Shown here: positions 1-5,510 of the stretch, one piece after another | Layout of the letters: each line of letters starts with the position of its first letter | Numbering within the stretch: position 1 is the stretch's first letter | Assembly: GCA_903884915.1 (NCBI GenBank) | Contig: CAISGS010000209.1 | Coordinates: 1 to 5,510, forward strand | Direction of reading: 5' to 3' | DNA from: an uncultured Caulobacteraceae bacterium | GTDB lineage: Bacteria > Pseudomonadota > Alphaproteobacteria > Caulobacterales > Caulobacteraceae | Length of the DNA: 5,510 nucleotides | Notes under the pieces: model-generated | Database searches by the model: none | The model's input: the letters and a program-made list of their open reading frames with translations, nothing else | What the model was told of the DNA's origin: nothing | Made by a program: the position numbers and the translations under genes

Positions 1-1616
1 AGGGTCTTGGGCATCCGCGTCTGGTCAGAGTTCCAGAACAGCAAGTCGAACGGCTTGGGCTCTTTGCCCAGCAGGTAATTATTGACGAAGAAGCTCCAGA
101 TCAGATCGTTGGAGCGTAGGGAATTGAAGGTGTCGGCCATGGACTGACCCGACAATATGCCGCCGCCCTGATCGATCTGGGTCTCAATATCCTTGAGCCA
201 CGCCTCGTCGGTGAAGAGCAGCAGGTCCCCGGCCTCGGTAAAGTCCTGTTGCGCGGCAAAGGTCGTGGCCGAATTGATCCGTGTGTCACCCTTGGCCGCC
301 ATATGGGCGAGGGCGCAGGCCAGAAGCGTGCCGCCGATGCAATAGCCGACCGTATTGACCCGGTCGACGCCGCACTGTTTGCGCACCACGTCGGCGGCCT
401 CGTAGATGCCTTCATACATGTAATCTTCGAAGGATTTCTGAGCCAGCTTGGCGTCCGGATTGACCCAACTGGCCACGAAGACGCTAAAGCCTTGGGCGGT
501 CAGCCAGCGGATCAGCGAGTTCTCGACCCGCAGGTCCATGATGTAGAACTTATTGATCCAAGGCGGGAAGATCAGCAGCGGGATCTCGTGAACCAGCTCG
601 GTGGTGGGGTTGAACTGTAGAATCTGCAGGATGTCATTTTGGAAAATGACCTTGCCCGGCGCGGTGGCGACGTTCTCGCCCACGATGAACTGTTCGGCAT
701 CGGTTTGACTGATGGCCAGCTTGCCACCGCCGCGTTCTAGGTCTTCGGCAAAGTTCTCCATGCCGCGCACCAAGCTCTCGCCGCCGGTCTCGATCACTTC
801 GCGCAGGGCGGCGGGGTTGGAAGCCAAGAAGTTGGTCGGGGCAATGGCGTCGGTCATCATCTTCATGAAGAACTCGACCCGGCGCTTGGTCATCGGATCA
901 ACATCATCGACGCCCGACACCAGATTGTTGAGCCAGTTGGAGGTCAACAGATAGGACTGTTTCATCACGTCAAAGACGGGATTATCCGACCAATCCTTGT
1001 CGTTGAAGCGCTTATCGTTCGAGGCGGGACGCACGATGGGGTCGGGCGATTCGCCGCCCATCCGTTTGGCTGAGTTTTGCCACAGGTCCATATAGCGACT
1101 GTAAAGATCAGCCTGGGCGCGCATCAGCCGGTCAGGCTGGGACGCCAGCTTGCCGAAAACCTCGTTCAGGGCAGGGCCGACATGGAAGGGGTCTGGGCTA
1201 AGGGCCGCAGGGCGATCGGCCTGACGCAAGGCCGCCTCCGCGAACGCGCCTTGGGCGGTCATGGCGGCGCGCGCCAGATTGACCGACAGTTTTTCGATGG
1301 TCTCACGTTGCTCAGCCGTCAGGGCGGCGGTGGCCTCGGCAAAGCCCATGGGGTCAGCAGAGGCGGCAAAAGGCGGGGTTTGAGGCCCAGAGTCAGGTTT
1401 TGGAGCCTTAGGCGGTGCCATTTTAGCCTTGGGGGCGCTGGTTGCCTTGACCTTGGCGCTCGCCTTCGGGGCGGTCTTGGGCTTAAGCTTTTTAGCTTTC
1501 GTGACTGCCGCCTTATCGGCCTTTAGGGCAGGGGCCTTGACCGTCTTGGCCGCCTTTGTCTTGGCGCTAGCCTTAACGAGCTTTTTGGCTTTGGCGGTTT
1601 TGATGTCGTCGGACAT
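1..1616 (-). CDS. phaC: Class I poly(3-hydroxyalkanoate) synthase, C-terminus cut by window edge
   Basis: PhaC polymerises (R)-3-hydroxyacyl-CoA into polyhydroxyalkanoate at the surface of cytoplasmic storage granules. The frame is open for 538 codons with no stop or frameshift. Residues 6-73 form a Lys/Ala/Pro-rich tail and about 90-200 a helical linker. The PhaC N-terminal domain is clear from about 200, with DKRFNDKDW at 201-209 and later IFPPWINKFYIMDL. The alpha/beta-hydrolase core carries the lipase-like box GYCIGG (424-429), whose Cys426 is the acylated nucleophile, as in PHA synthases rather than the Ser of lipases. In the Cupriavidus necator enzyme (589 aa, Cys319) the catalytic Asp and His lie about 160 and 190 residues after the Cys, so here they fall outside the window. 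The full protein should be near 690 aa, about 100 longer than that enzyme, because of the N-terminal extension. ATG 1616 is chosen for its AGGGAG 8 nt upstream; internal Met66 and Met90 are weaker alternatives. It is transcribed divergently from the neighbouring genes. The class I call is from sequence style; identity as PhaC is very secure. Confidence 0.95.
   Translation of the reverse strand, partial: MSDDIKTAKAKKLVKASAKTKAAKTVKAPALKADKAAVTKAKKLKPKTAPKASAKVKATSAPKAKMAPPKAPKPDSGPQTPPFAASADPMGFAEATAALTAEQRETIEKLSVNLARAAMTAQGAFAEAALRQADRPAALSPDPFHVGPALNEVFGKLASQPDRLMRAQADLYSRYMDLWQNSAKRMGGESPDPIVRPASNDKRFNDKDWSDNPVFDVMKQSYLLTSNWLNNLVSGVDDVDPMTKRRVEFFMKMMTDAIAPTNFLASNPAALREVIETGGESLVRGMENFAEDLERGGGKLAISQTDAEQFIVGENVATAPGKVIFQNDILQILQFNPTTELVHEIPLLIFPPWINKFYIMDLRVENSLIRWLTAQGFSVFVASWVNPDAKLAQKSFEDYMYEGIYEAADVVRKQCGVDRVNTVGYCIGGTLLACALAHMAAKGDTRINSATTFAAQQDFTEAGDLLLFTDEAWLKDIETQIDQGGGILSGQSMADTFNSLRSNDLIWSFFVNNYLLGKEPKPFDLLFWNSDQTRMPKT
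1398..1601 (-). other. Lysine/alanine/proline-rich basic tail of PhaC
   Basis: Residues 6-73 of the PhaC product contain 23 lysines, with almost all the remainder Ala, Pro, Thr, Val, Ser or Leu and only one acidic residue (Asp34). Units such as KAKK, KPK, APKA and PKAP recur. The composition resembles histone H1-like and AlgP/PhaF-type bacterial tails, which are disordered and can bind DNA. A DNA- or polyphosphate-binding role here is inference. If translation began at Met66 (codon at 1419-1421), most of the tail would be lost. Confidence 0.8.
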
Positions 1617-1624
1617 GCCTCTAA

Positions 1625-1630
1625 CTCCCT
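1625..1630 (-). promoter_or_regulatory. Shine-Dalgarno of phaC
   Basis: AGGGAG on the minus strand, 8 nt from ATG 1616. It supports the long phaC start that includes the lysine-rich tail over the internal Met66 start. Confidence 0.65.
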
Positions 1631-1676
1631 GACTTTCGCCCTCCGTTCGCGCATTAACGGATCGGCGGACTTTCGC
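1631..1676. promoter_or_regulatory. Direct repeats flanking an inverted repeat in the phaC divergent gap
   Basis: The 9-mer GACTTTCGC occurs at 1631-1639 and 1668-1676. Between the copies lies a perfect inverted repeat, TCCGTT (1642-1647) and AACGGA (1656-1661), with an 8-nt spacer. The block sits just upstream of the phaC Shine-Dalgarno, so it would lie in the phaC promoter or 5' leader. The geometry suits a transcription factor site, but it matches no operator I can name. Across 1617-1735 I found no convincing -35/-10 pair for either direction; the best minus-strand candidate (TTCAAC, 17 nt, TCTTAT) matches the consensus poorly. Confidence 0.3.
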
Positions 1677-1735
1677 TTTTGGCCATGATCGCATAAGACC
1701 TTAACGATACCGTATGTTGAACGTCTGGTTTTTCG

Positions 1736-2191
1736 ATGCCCTGGGCAAGTCCTTTCCTGCTGAAATCCGTCTGGCGCCTGTCACTCTGTGCGGGTTTGCT
1801 CGGATCTGCGGCGGCTTGTGTGCAGGTTAGCCCCTTTGCGACCCAGCCTGTGGATGCCGGTTCGCCCATCGCGGCAGATGTCAGCGCGGCCTCGACGGCT
1901 CAAACCGACTTTCCAACCTTCGCCAATATTCCTTCGGCCCCAACCGATGTTCGCTCGCCTGAGGCTTGGCGCAAATCGGTTGCAAGCGCGCTGAAGGATA
2001 AGCGCGTTCTGGAGACCCAGGCCGAGGCCAACCCTGCGACCCTTTTTAATGCTGAAGCCTTTGCGAGTGCCGCGCGAGCGCGGGCTGCGATCAAGCCCGG
2101 TGATGTGCCTTCCACCACGTCCCGCGCTGAGACTGAGGCCTTCGCACAGGATCTGCGTGAGCGAGCTACGCCGCCTCCGCCGCCTCAATAG
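1736..2191 (+). CDS. Small exported or lipoprotein-like hypothetical protein with polyproline C-terminus
   Basis: I do not recognise the family. The 151-aa product begins with a short basic stretch (Lys10, Arg14) and a hydrophobic segment (about 15-27) ending GSAAAC, so Cys28 could be the lipidated cysteine of a signal peptidase II site. The -3 residue is Ala rather than the preferred Leu, so ordinary secretion is also possible. The rest is Ala/Thr/Ser-rich and looks poorly ordered except for SPEAWRKSVASAL and an Ala-rich helix near 100-118. It ends with five prolines and a glutamine. ATG 1736 is the first in-frame start after a TGA at 1718-1720; no good Shine-Dalgarno precedes it, so the start is uncertain. 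Codons favour G or C in third position, which supports this frame over the longer open frame on the opposite strand. It lies 109 bp upstream of alaC in the same direction and may be co-transcribed. Confidence 0.65.
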   Translation: MPWASPFLLKSVWRLSLCAGLLGSAAACVQVSPFATQPVDAGSPIAADVSAASTAQTDFPTFANIPSAPTDVRSPEAWRKSVASALKDKRVLETQAEANPATLFNAEAFASAARARAAIKPGDVPSTTSRAETEAFAQDLRERATPPPPPQ

Positions 2192-2221
2192 GCGCCGGGG
2201 GCGTAAATGACCCATTCGTTC

Positions 2222-2256
2222 GTTGCGGCTTTGACCCCTGATGGGTTGGCTGCAAC
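2222..2256 (+). promoter_or_regulatory. Possible stem-loop in the alaC leader
   Basis: GTTGC (2222-2226) pairs with GCAAC (2252-2256). Inside it, ACCC (2234-2237) pairs with GGGT (2243-2246) around a CTGAT loop, and G-U and G-C pairs partly bridge the two stems. No T-run follows, so it is not an intrinsic terminator. It matches no riboswitch class I know. It may be a leader structure, or chance in GC-rich DNA. Confidence 0.25.
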
Positions 2257-2278
2257 CTAAGTCTCTCAGATCTAAATC

Positions 2279-2294
2279 GTCCCCCGGAGGGGAC
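2279..2294 (+). promoter_or_regulatory. Hairpin enclosing the alaC Shine-Dalgarno
   Basis: GTCCCC (2279-2284) and GGGGAC (2289-2294) form a perfect 6-bp stem around the loop CGGA. The ribosome binding sequence GGAGG (2286-2290) is split between loop and stem, so folding would mask it. GGAGG is 10 nt before ATG 2301, the chosen alaC start. It also lies 5 nt before an out-of-frame ATG at 2296 that stops after two codons at a TGA overlapping the real start (ATGTCATGA). Confidence 0.45.
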
Positions 2295-2300
2295 AATGTC

Positions 2301-3524
2301 ATGACCAGCAGTTTCGATTTTCACCGTATCCGACGCCTGCCGCCTTACGTCTTTGAAGAGGTCAATAAGATCAAGGCGCGCCTGCGTGCAGAAGGCACCG
2401 ACATCATCGACTTCGGCATGGGCAATCCCGATATGCCGACGCCGCCTCACATCATTGAAAAGCTCGTGGAAACGGCCCGCGCACCCAAGACCGGCCGCTA
2501 TTCAGCCTCCAAGGGCATCAGTGGTCTGCGCAAGGCGATGGCCGGCTATTATGACCGCCGCTACGGCGTCAAGTTGGACCCGGACACCGAAGTCATTGCC
2601 ACCTTGGGCTCCAAAGAAGGCTTCGCCAATCTGGCGCAAGCCCTGACGGCGCCGGGTGACGTGGTGATCTGTCCGAACCCGGCCTATCCGATCCATGCCT
2701 ATGGCTTCATCATGGCGGGCGGTGTGATCCGTCACGTTCCGGCCCTGTCGCCTGAGGAATATCTGTCGGGCATCAGCCGCGCGGTTCGCCACTCGGTGCC
2801 GCCGCCGAGCGTCTTGATCGTCAGCTACCCCTCGAACCCCACCGCGCAGTGGGTCGATCTGGATTTCTACAAAGAGATCATCGCTCTGGCTAAGAAACAC
2901 AATCTCTTGGTCCTGTCCGACATCGCCTATTCGGAAATCTATTTCGAGAACAACCCGCCGCCGTCGATCCTGCAGGTCGAGGGGGCCAAGGATATCGCCG
3001 TCGAGATCAACTCCCTGTCCAAGACCTATGCCATGGCCGGTTGGCGCGTGGGTATGGTGGTCGGTAACTCGCGTATGTGCGCCGCCTTGGCGCGGGTGAA
3101 GTCCTATCTGGACTATGGGGCCTTTACGCCCATCCAGGTCGCCGCCGCCGCCGCGCTCAATGGTCCGCAAGACTGCGTCGATGAGATCCGCGCCATCTAT
3201 AAGGGCCGCCGCGATACGCTGGTCAAATCTATGAAGGCTGCCGGTTGGGATATCCCATCGCCTCCCGCCTCGATGTTCGCTTGGGCCCCCATTCCAGAGC
3301 CCTATCGCGCCGCCGGATCGATGGCCTTTGCCAAGATGCTGATCGAAGAGGCGGGCGTGGCCGTGGCCCCGGGCCTAGGCTTTGGCGAATATGGCGAAGG
3401 CTTTGTACGGATCGGGCTGGTCGAGAATGAGCACCGCATTCGGCAAGCAGCCCGTAATGTGAAAAAGTTCATCCAGAATGCGGATGACATCCTCAGTCGC
3501 TCGCCTGTCATGGCGGGCCTCTAA
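2301..3524 (+). CDS. alaC: AlaC-type PLP-dependent aminotransferase (class I/II)
   Basis: This 407-aa cytoplasmic fold-type I aminotransferase most resembles E. coli AlaC, which interconverts pyruvate plus glutamate with alanine plus 2-oxoglutarate. Long stretches match AlaC as I remember it: RLPPYVF near the N-terminus, DFGMGNPD (37-44), GSKEG (103-107), PNPAYPIHAYG with the ring-stacking Tyr129, SNPTAQ with Asn179, DIAYSEI with Asp207 and Tyr210, SLSKTYAMAGWR with the PLP Schiff-base Lys241, and GFVRIGL with the carboxylate-binding Arg370. Length equals the family norm (E. coli AlaC is 412 aa). All key residues are intact. ATG 2301 is preferred over ATG 2241, because the latter would add 20 unlike residues and the Shine-Dalgarno sits inside that extension. 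hom follows 29 bp later, probably in one operon. Relatives are often labelled aspartate or LL-diaminopimelate aminotransferase, so the substrate is less certain than the family. Confidence 0.88.
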   Translation: MTSSFDFHRIRRLPPYVFEEVNKIKARLRAEGTDIIDFGMGNPDMPTPPHIIEKLVETARAPKTGRYSASKGISGLRKAMAGYYDRRYGVKLDPDTEVIATLGSKEGFANLAQALTAPGDVVICPNPAYPIHAYGFIMAGGVIRHVPALSPEEYLSGISRAVRHSVPPPSVLIVSYPSNPTAQWVDLDFYKEIIALAKKHNLLVLSDIAYSEIYFENNPPPSILQVEGAKDIAVEINSLSKTYAMAGWRVGMVVGNSRMCAALARVKSYLDYGAFTPIQVAAAAALNGPQDCVDEIRAIYKGRRDTLVKSMKAAGWDIPSPPASMFAWAPIPEPYRAAGSMAFAKMLIEEAGVAVAPGLGFGEYGEGFVRIGLVENEHRIRQAARNVKKFIQNADDILSRSPVMAGL

Positions 3525-3539
3525 TGGCTGAAAGCCTCT

Positions 3540-3545
3540 AAGGAG
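3540..3545 (+). promoter_or_regulatory. Shine-Dalgarno that decides the hom start
   Basis: AAGGAG ends 8 nt before ATG 3554 but only 2 nt before the in-frame ATG 3548. The normal spacing favours ATG 3554. The element overlaps the TAA of a five-codon open frame (ATG 3524 to TAA 3541) whose ATG overlaps the alaC stop as TAATG. Confidence 0.7.
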
Positions 3546-3553
3546 CCATGATC

Positions 3554-4858
3554 ATGGCGGATCAATCGAGCGGACGGAAAGTTTGGCGCGTTGGTGTGGC
3601 GGGACTGGGCACAGTCGGCGGAGGGCTATTGAGCTTTCTGGCCGAACGCCCAGACTTTGCCCCTGCCGGTGGCCGCGCTGTCGTGACCGGTATCTGCGCA
3701 CGCTCTCGCTCGCGGGCGCGGACCGTCGATACAGCCGCCATGACCTGGTTCGATGACCCTGTGGCACTGGCCAAGTCACCGGACAACGACATATTTGTCG
3801 AACTGATCGGTGGGTCCGATGGACCGGCCAAGGCCGCCGTCGAAGCCGCGCTTGCTCTGGGCAAGCCTGTCGTCACCGCCAATAAGGCCCTGATCGCGAC
3901 CCATGGCGCGGAACTTGCCAAGCTGGCCGAAGCCAATGGCGCGCCCCTGCTGTTTGAGGCCGCGGTGATGGGCGGAACGCCAGCGGTCAAGATCTTGCGC
4001 GAGGCTCTGGTCGGTGAAGATGTGGTCAGCGTTTCGGGCATCCTCAACGGTACCTGCAACTACATCCTGACCGAGATGGAGACCAACGGCAGCAGCTTTG
4101 GCGATGTCTTGGCCGAGGCCCAAAGGCTTGGCTATGCCGAGGCCGATCCGACGACCGATGTCGGGGGCTTTGACGCGGCCCACAAGATCACGATCCTTGC
4201 CGCGTTAGCCTTTGGCGGCGCGCCGAACTTTGCGGCGGCGCAGATCGAGGGCGTGGATCAGGTCGAGCTCGAAGATATCAAACTCGCGCACGACCTCGGC
4301 TACCGTATCCGTCTGGTCGCGTCTGCCGTTCGAGAGGGCTCGGGCGTCGCCGTCCGCGTCCATCCCGCGCTGGCACCCTTCGGTCACCCCTTGGCCGAGA
4401 CGCGGGGCGCGCTCAATGCCCTGTTCATCGAAGGTCGCCGCATTGGCCGGATCTTCATCCAAGGCCCCGGCGCAGGGGCAGGTCCGACCGCCGCCGGCGT
4501 CGCTGCCGATATTGCCGACGTCATGACCTTGGCTAAGCGGCCGGTCTTCCAATCCCCTGCCAGCACACTGGTTCCCGAGCCTGCCATCAGTGCGGCTGAC
4601 CGTATTAGCCGGGTCTTTATCCGTCTAAAGGTCAAGGATCAGCCCGGTGTGATCGCGGCTGTGTCTGAAACCTTGGCCGAAGCCGGTGTGTCGATTGATG
4701 GTTTCCTGCAAAAGCCTTCGCAAGGCGAGGGGGCTGTCCCGATTGTCCTGACCACCCATGCCACCGCTGAGTCTGTCGTGCTTGAGGCGGTCGAACGGAT
4801 CGCGCGTCTACCCGCCATGTTAGAGCGACCCAAACTATTGCGTATCGCGCGGGTTTAA
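3554..4858 (+). CDS. hom: Homoserine dehydrogenase with C-terminal ACT domain
   Basis: Hom reduces L-aspartate-4-semialdehyde to L-homoserine with NAD(P)H, the branch step towards threonine and methionine. The 434-aa product has a Rossmann nucleotide-binding motif GLGTVG (17-22), TANKAL with Lys111, NGTCNYIL (165-172), and the catalytic block ADPTTDVGGFDAAHK (197-211). Glu196, Asp207 and Lys211 match yeast Glu208, Asp219 and Lys223 in spacing, and Lys111 corresponds to yeast Lys117. Residues about 354-430 form an ACT domain (VKDQPGV at 360-366), which in this family usually mediates feedback inhibition, typically by threonine. It is a stand-alone, monofunctional enzyme of normal length with no aspartokinase domain. 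ATG 3554 was chosen over ATG 3548 on Shine-Dalgarno spacing, a difference of two residues. It lies 29 bp after alaC and 41 bp before glpX, likely one transcript. Confidence 0.95.
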   Translation: MADQSSGRKVWRVGVAGLGTVGGGLLSFLAERPDFAPAGGRAVVTGICARSRSRARTVDTAAMTWFDDPVALAKSPDNDIFVELIGGSDGPAKAAVEAALALGKPVVTANKALIATHGAELAKLAEANGAPLLFEAAVMGGTPAVKILREALVGEDVVSVSGILNGTCNYILTEMETNGSSFGDVLAEAQRLGYAEADPTTDVGGFDAAHKITILAALAFGGAPNFAAAQIEGVDQVELEDIKLAHDLGYRIRLVASAVREGSGVAVRVHPALAPFGHPLAETRGALNALFIEGRRIGRIFIQGPGAGAGPTAAGVAADIADVMTLAKRPVFQSPASTLVPEPAISAADRISRVFIRLKVKDQPGVIAAVSETLAEAGVSIDGFLQKPSQGEGAVPIVLTTHATAESVVLEAVERIARLPAMLERPKLLRIARV

Positions 4859-4871
4859 GAATCTACCGATA

Positions 4872-4885
4872 ATAGGCCTATAGGC
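4872..4885 (+). repeat. Two overlapping 10-bp palindromes before glpX
   Basis: ATAGGCCTAT (4872-4881) and GCCTATAGGC (4876-4885) are both perfect palindromes sharing six bases, made by a direct repeat of ATAGGC (4872-4877 and 4880-4885). They fill the middle of the 41-bp hom-glpX gap and abut the glpX Shine-Dalgarno. They could be a small operator or RNA hairpin, or chance. Confidence 0.4.
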
Positions 4886-4890
4886 AGGAG
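4886..4890 (+). promoter_or_regulatory. Shine-Dalgarno of glpX
   Basis: AGGAG, 9 nt from ATG 4900, is a strong ribosome binding site that confirms the glpX start. It remains intact although the coding frame is interrupted downstream. Confidence 0.75.
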
Positions 4891-4899
4891 AAGCCGACT

Positions 4900-5510
4900 A
4901 TGAGCTCGAACAATCTAGACCGCAGCCTCTTAATGGATGCCGTGCGCGTTACCGAAGCCGCCGCAATCGCATCCTGGTCAGAGGTTGGCCGGGGTGACGA
5001 AAAGGCCGCTGACCAGGCCGCTGTTGATGCCATGCGTACTGCGCTGAATGAATTGAACATTGACGGTGTCATCGTCATCGGTGAGGGCGAGCGCGACGAA
5101 GCGCCGATGCTCTATATCGGCGAGAAGGTCGGTACCGGTAAGGGGCCACGGGTCGATATCGCCCTTGATCCGCTCGAAGGCACGACCTTGACGGCGAAGG
5201 CCATGGCCAATGCTCTGGCCGTGATGGCTTGGGCCCCCGCGGGCACGATGCTGAACGCGCCAGACACCTATATGGACAAGATCGCCTGCGGTCCGGGCTA
5301 TTAAGACGGCAATATCGATCTGGACAAGAGCCCTGCCGACAATGTGCGGGCGCTGGCCAAGGCCAAGGGCGTGGAGCCGTCGGACATCACCGTCTGCGTG
5401 CTGGACCGGCCGCGTCACGCTGAGATCATTGCTAGCCTCAGGTCAGTGGGTGCACGCGTCTATCTGATCACCGACGGCGACGTTGCCGGTGTGATGAACA
5501 CCGCTGACCC
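4900..5510 (+). pseudogene. glpX: Class II fructose-1,6-bisphosphatase, interrupted by in-frame TAA and cut by window edge
   Basis: GlpX hydrolyses fructose-1,6-bisphosphate to fructose-6-phosphate in gluconeogenesis; some relatives also act on sedoheptulose-1,7-bisphosphate. Codons 1-134 contain GRGDEKAAD with Asp38, [10 protein letters not shown] with Glu62, and DPLEGT with Asp90 and Glu93. These match the E. coli metal ligands Asp33, Glu57, Asp85 and Glu88 at a constant +5 offset; Tyr124 matches Tyr119. Codon 135 is TAA. Beyond it the same frame continues with family sequence: DNVRALAKAKGV, LDRPRH (168-173, the phosphate-binding region) and TDGDVAGV (191-198), to the last complete codon, 203. 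The fifth ligand (E. coli Glu213) would lie past the edge. Reading stops at 5304, giving a 134-aa fragment that lacks part of the substrate site. Codon use stays GC-rich after the stop, so the lesion is recent, a base-call error, or tolerated by readthrough. It is probably third in the alaC-hom-glpX operon. Family identity is secure; loss of function is not. Confidence 0.85.
5302..5304 (+). other. Premature TAA codon inside glpX
   Basis: TAT-TAA-GAC interrupts the surface-loop region GPGY-stop-DGNIDLD. One base change from AAA, CAA, GAA, TCA or TTA would produce it. The reading frame is the same before and after, so no insertion or deletion is needed. alaC and hom both end in TAA, which argues against TAA being reassigned as a sense codon here. 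Confidence 0.85.

Noticed and set aside
249..1632. Several plus-strand open frames (249-620, 712-954, 1077-1526, 1429-1632)
   Set aside because: They are the reverse side of phaC, whose minus-strand frame is continuous and carries the GYCIGG box and PhaC N-terminal domain.
1617..1735. CtrA site (TTAA-N7-TTAA) in the divergent gap
   Set aside because: TTAA occurs twice (1654-1657 and 1701-1704), but neither copy has a partner at the required spacing.
2241..2300. Longer alaC start at ATG 2241
   Set aside because: It would add 20 residues unlike the family, and the GGAGG ribosome site lies within the extension, so ATG 2301 is preferred.
2192..2300. SAM-II or other methionine-linked riboswitch upstream of alaC-hom
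   Set aside because: I could not find the conserved SAM-II core in this gap; the hairpins present do not match a class I can name.
1781..2302. 173-codon minus-strand open frame over the small exported protein gene
   Set aside because: The product is a low-complexity Arg/Gly-rich shadow. The plus-strand frame has a signal-like N-terminus and third-position G/C preference, so it is the better gene.
2502..3170. 222-codon open frame on the minus strand inside alaC
   Set aside because: It is antisense to a fully conserved aminotransferase, and its product is rich in Arg, His, Asp and Gly without any family motif, typical of a shadow frame in GC-rich DNA.
3562..4059. Minus-strand open frames over hom (also 3776-4183 and 4205-4552)
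   Set aside because: All are antisense to conserved homoserine dehydrogenase sequence and show no recognisable motif.
5302..5304. Genetic code change with TAA read as sense
   Set aside because: alaC and hom both end at TAA codons in the expected places, so TAA acts as a stop in this genome.
5229..5423. Frameshift as the cause of the glpX break, with a second frame taking over
   Set aside because: GlpX similarity continues in the original frame directly after the TAA; the overlapping frame gives Arg/Gly-rich sequence with no GlpX motifs.

Overview
The window looks like chromosome from a GC-rich alphaproteobacterium (roughly 60% GC by eye). Caulobacterales is my best guess, from the protein style and from the order alaC-like aminotransferase, hom, glpX facing away from a PHA synthase. 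That placement comes from memory of gene orders and was not tested by a search. I see no mobile element, tRNA, rRNA or CRISPR array.

Layout. On the minus strand, the left 1.6 kb is one uninterrupted reading frame for a class I polyhydroxyalkanoate synthase (phaC). It starts at 1616 and runs off the left edge before its catalytic Asp and His. It carries an unusual lysine/alanine/proline-rich N-terminal tail. A 119-bp divergent gap (1617-1735) follows, holding a 9-bp direct repeat that flanks a 6-8-6 inverted repeat. On the plus strand come, in order: a small unrecognised, probably exported or lipid-anchored protein ending in five prolines (1736-2191); a 109-bp gap with two possible RNA hairpins; an AlaC-type PLP aminotransferase (2301-3524); homoserine dehydrogenase with a C-terminal ACT domain (hom, 3554-4858); and the start of glpX, class II fructose-1,6-bisphosphatase (from 4900 to the right edge).

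How the genes fit together. The last three plus-strand genes are close (29 bp and 41 bp apart), each has its own Shine-Dalgarno sequence, and they look like an operon. AlaC-type enzymes link pyruvate/alanine with 2-oxoglutarate/glutamate. Hom commits aspartate carbon to threonine and methionine. GlpX is a gluconeogenic phosphatase. PhaC stores surplus carbon as polyester granules. The common thread is central carbon and amino-acid metabolism; I see no evidence for a new multi-gene system.

Two things stand out. First, glpX has an isolated in-frame TAA at 5302-5304 (codon 135), after which the same frame continues as clear GlpX sequence to the window edge. This is a nonsense mutation, a base-call error or a recoding event, not a frameshift. 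Second, the PhaC tail has 23 lysines in 68 residues, like the histone H1-like tails of granule-to-nucleoid tethering proteins, but attached directly to the synthase.
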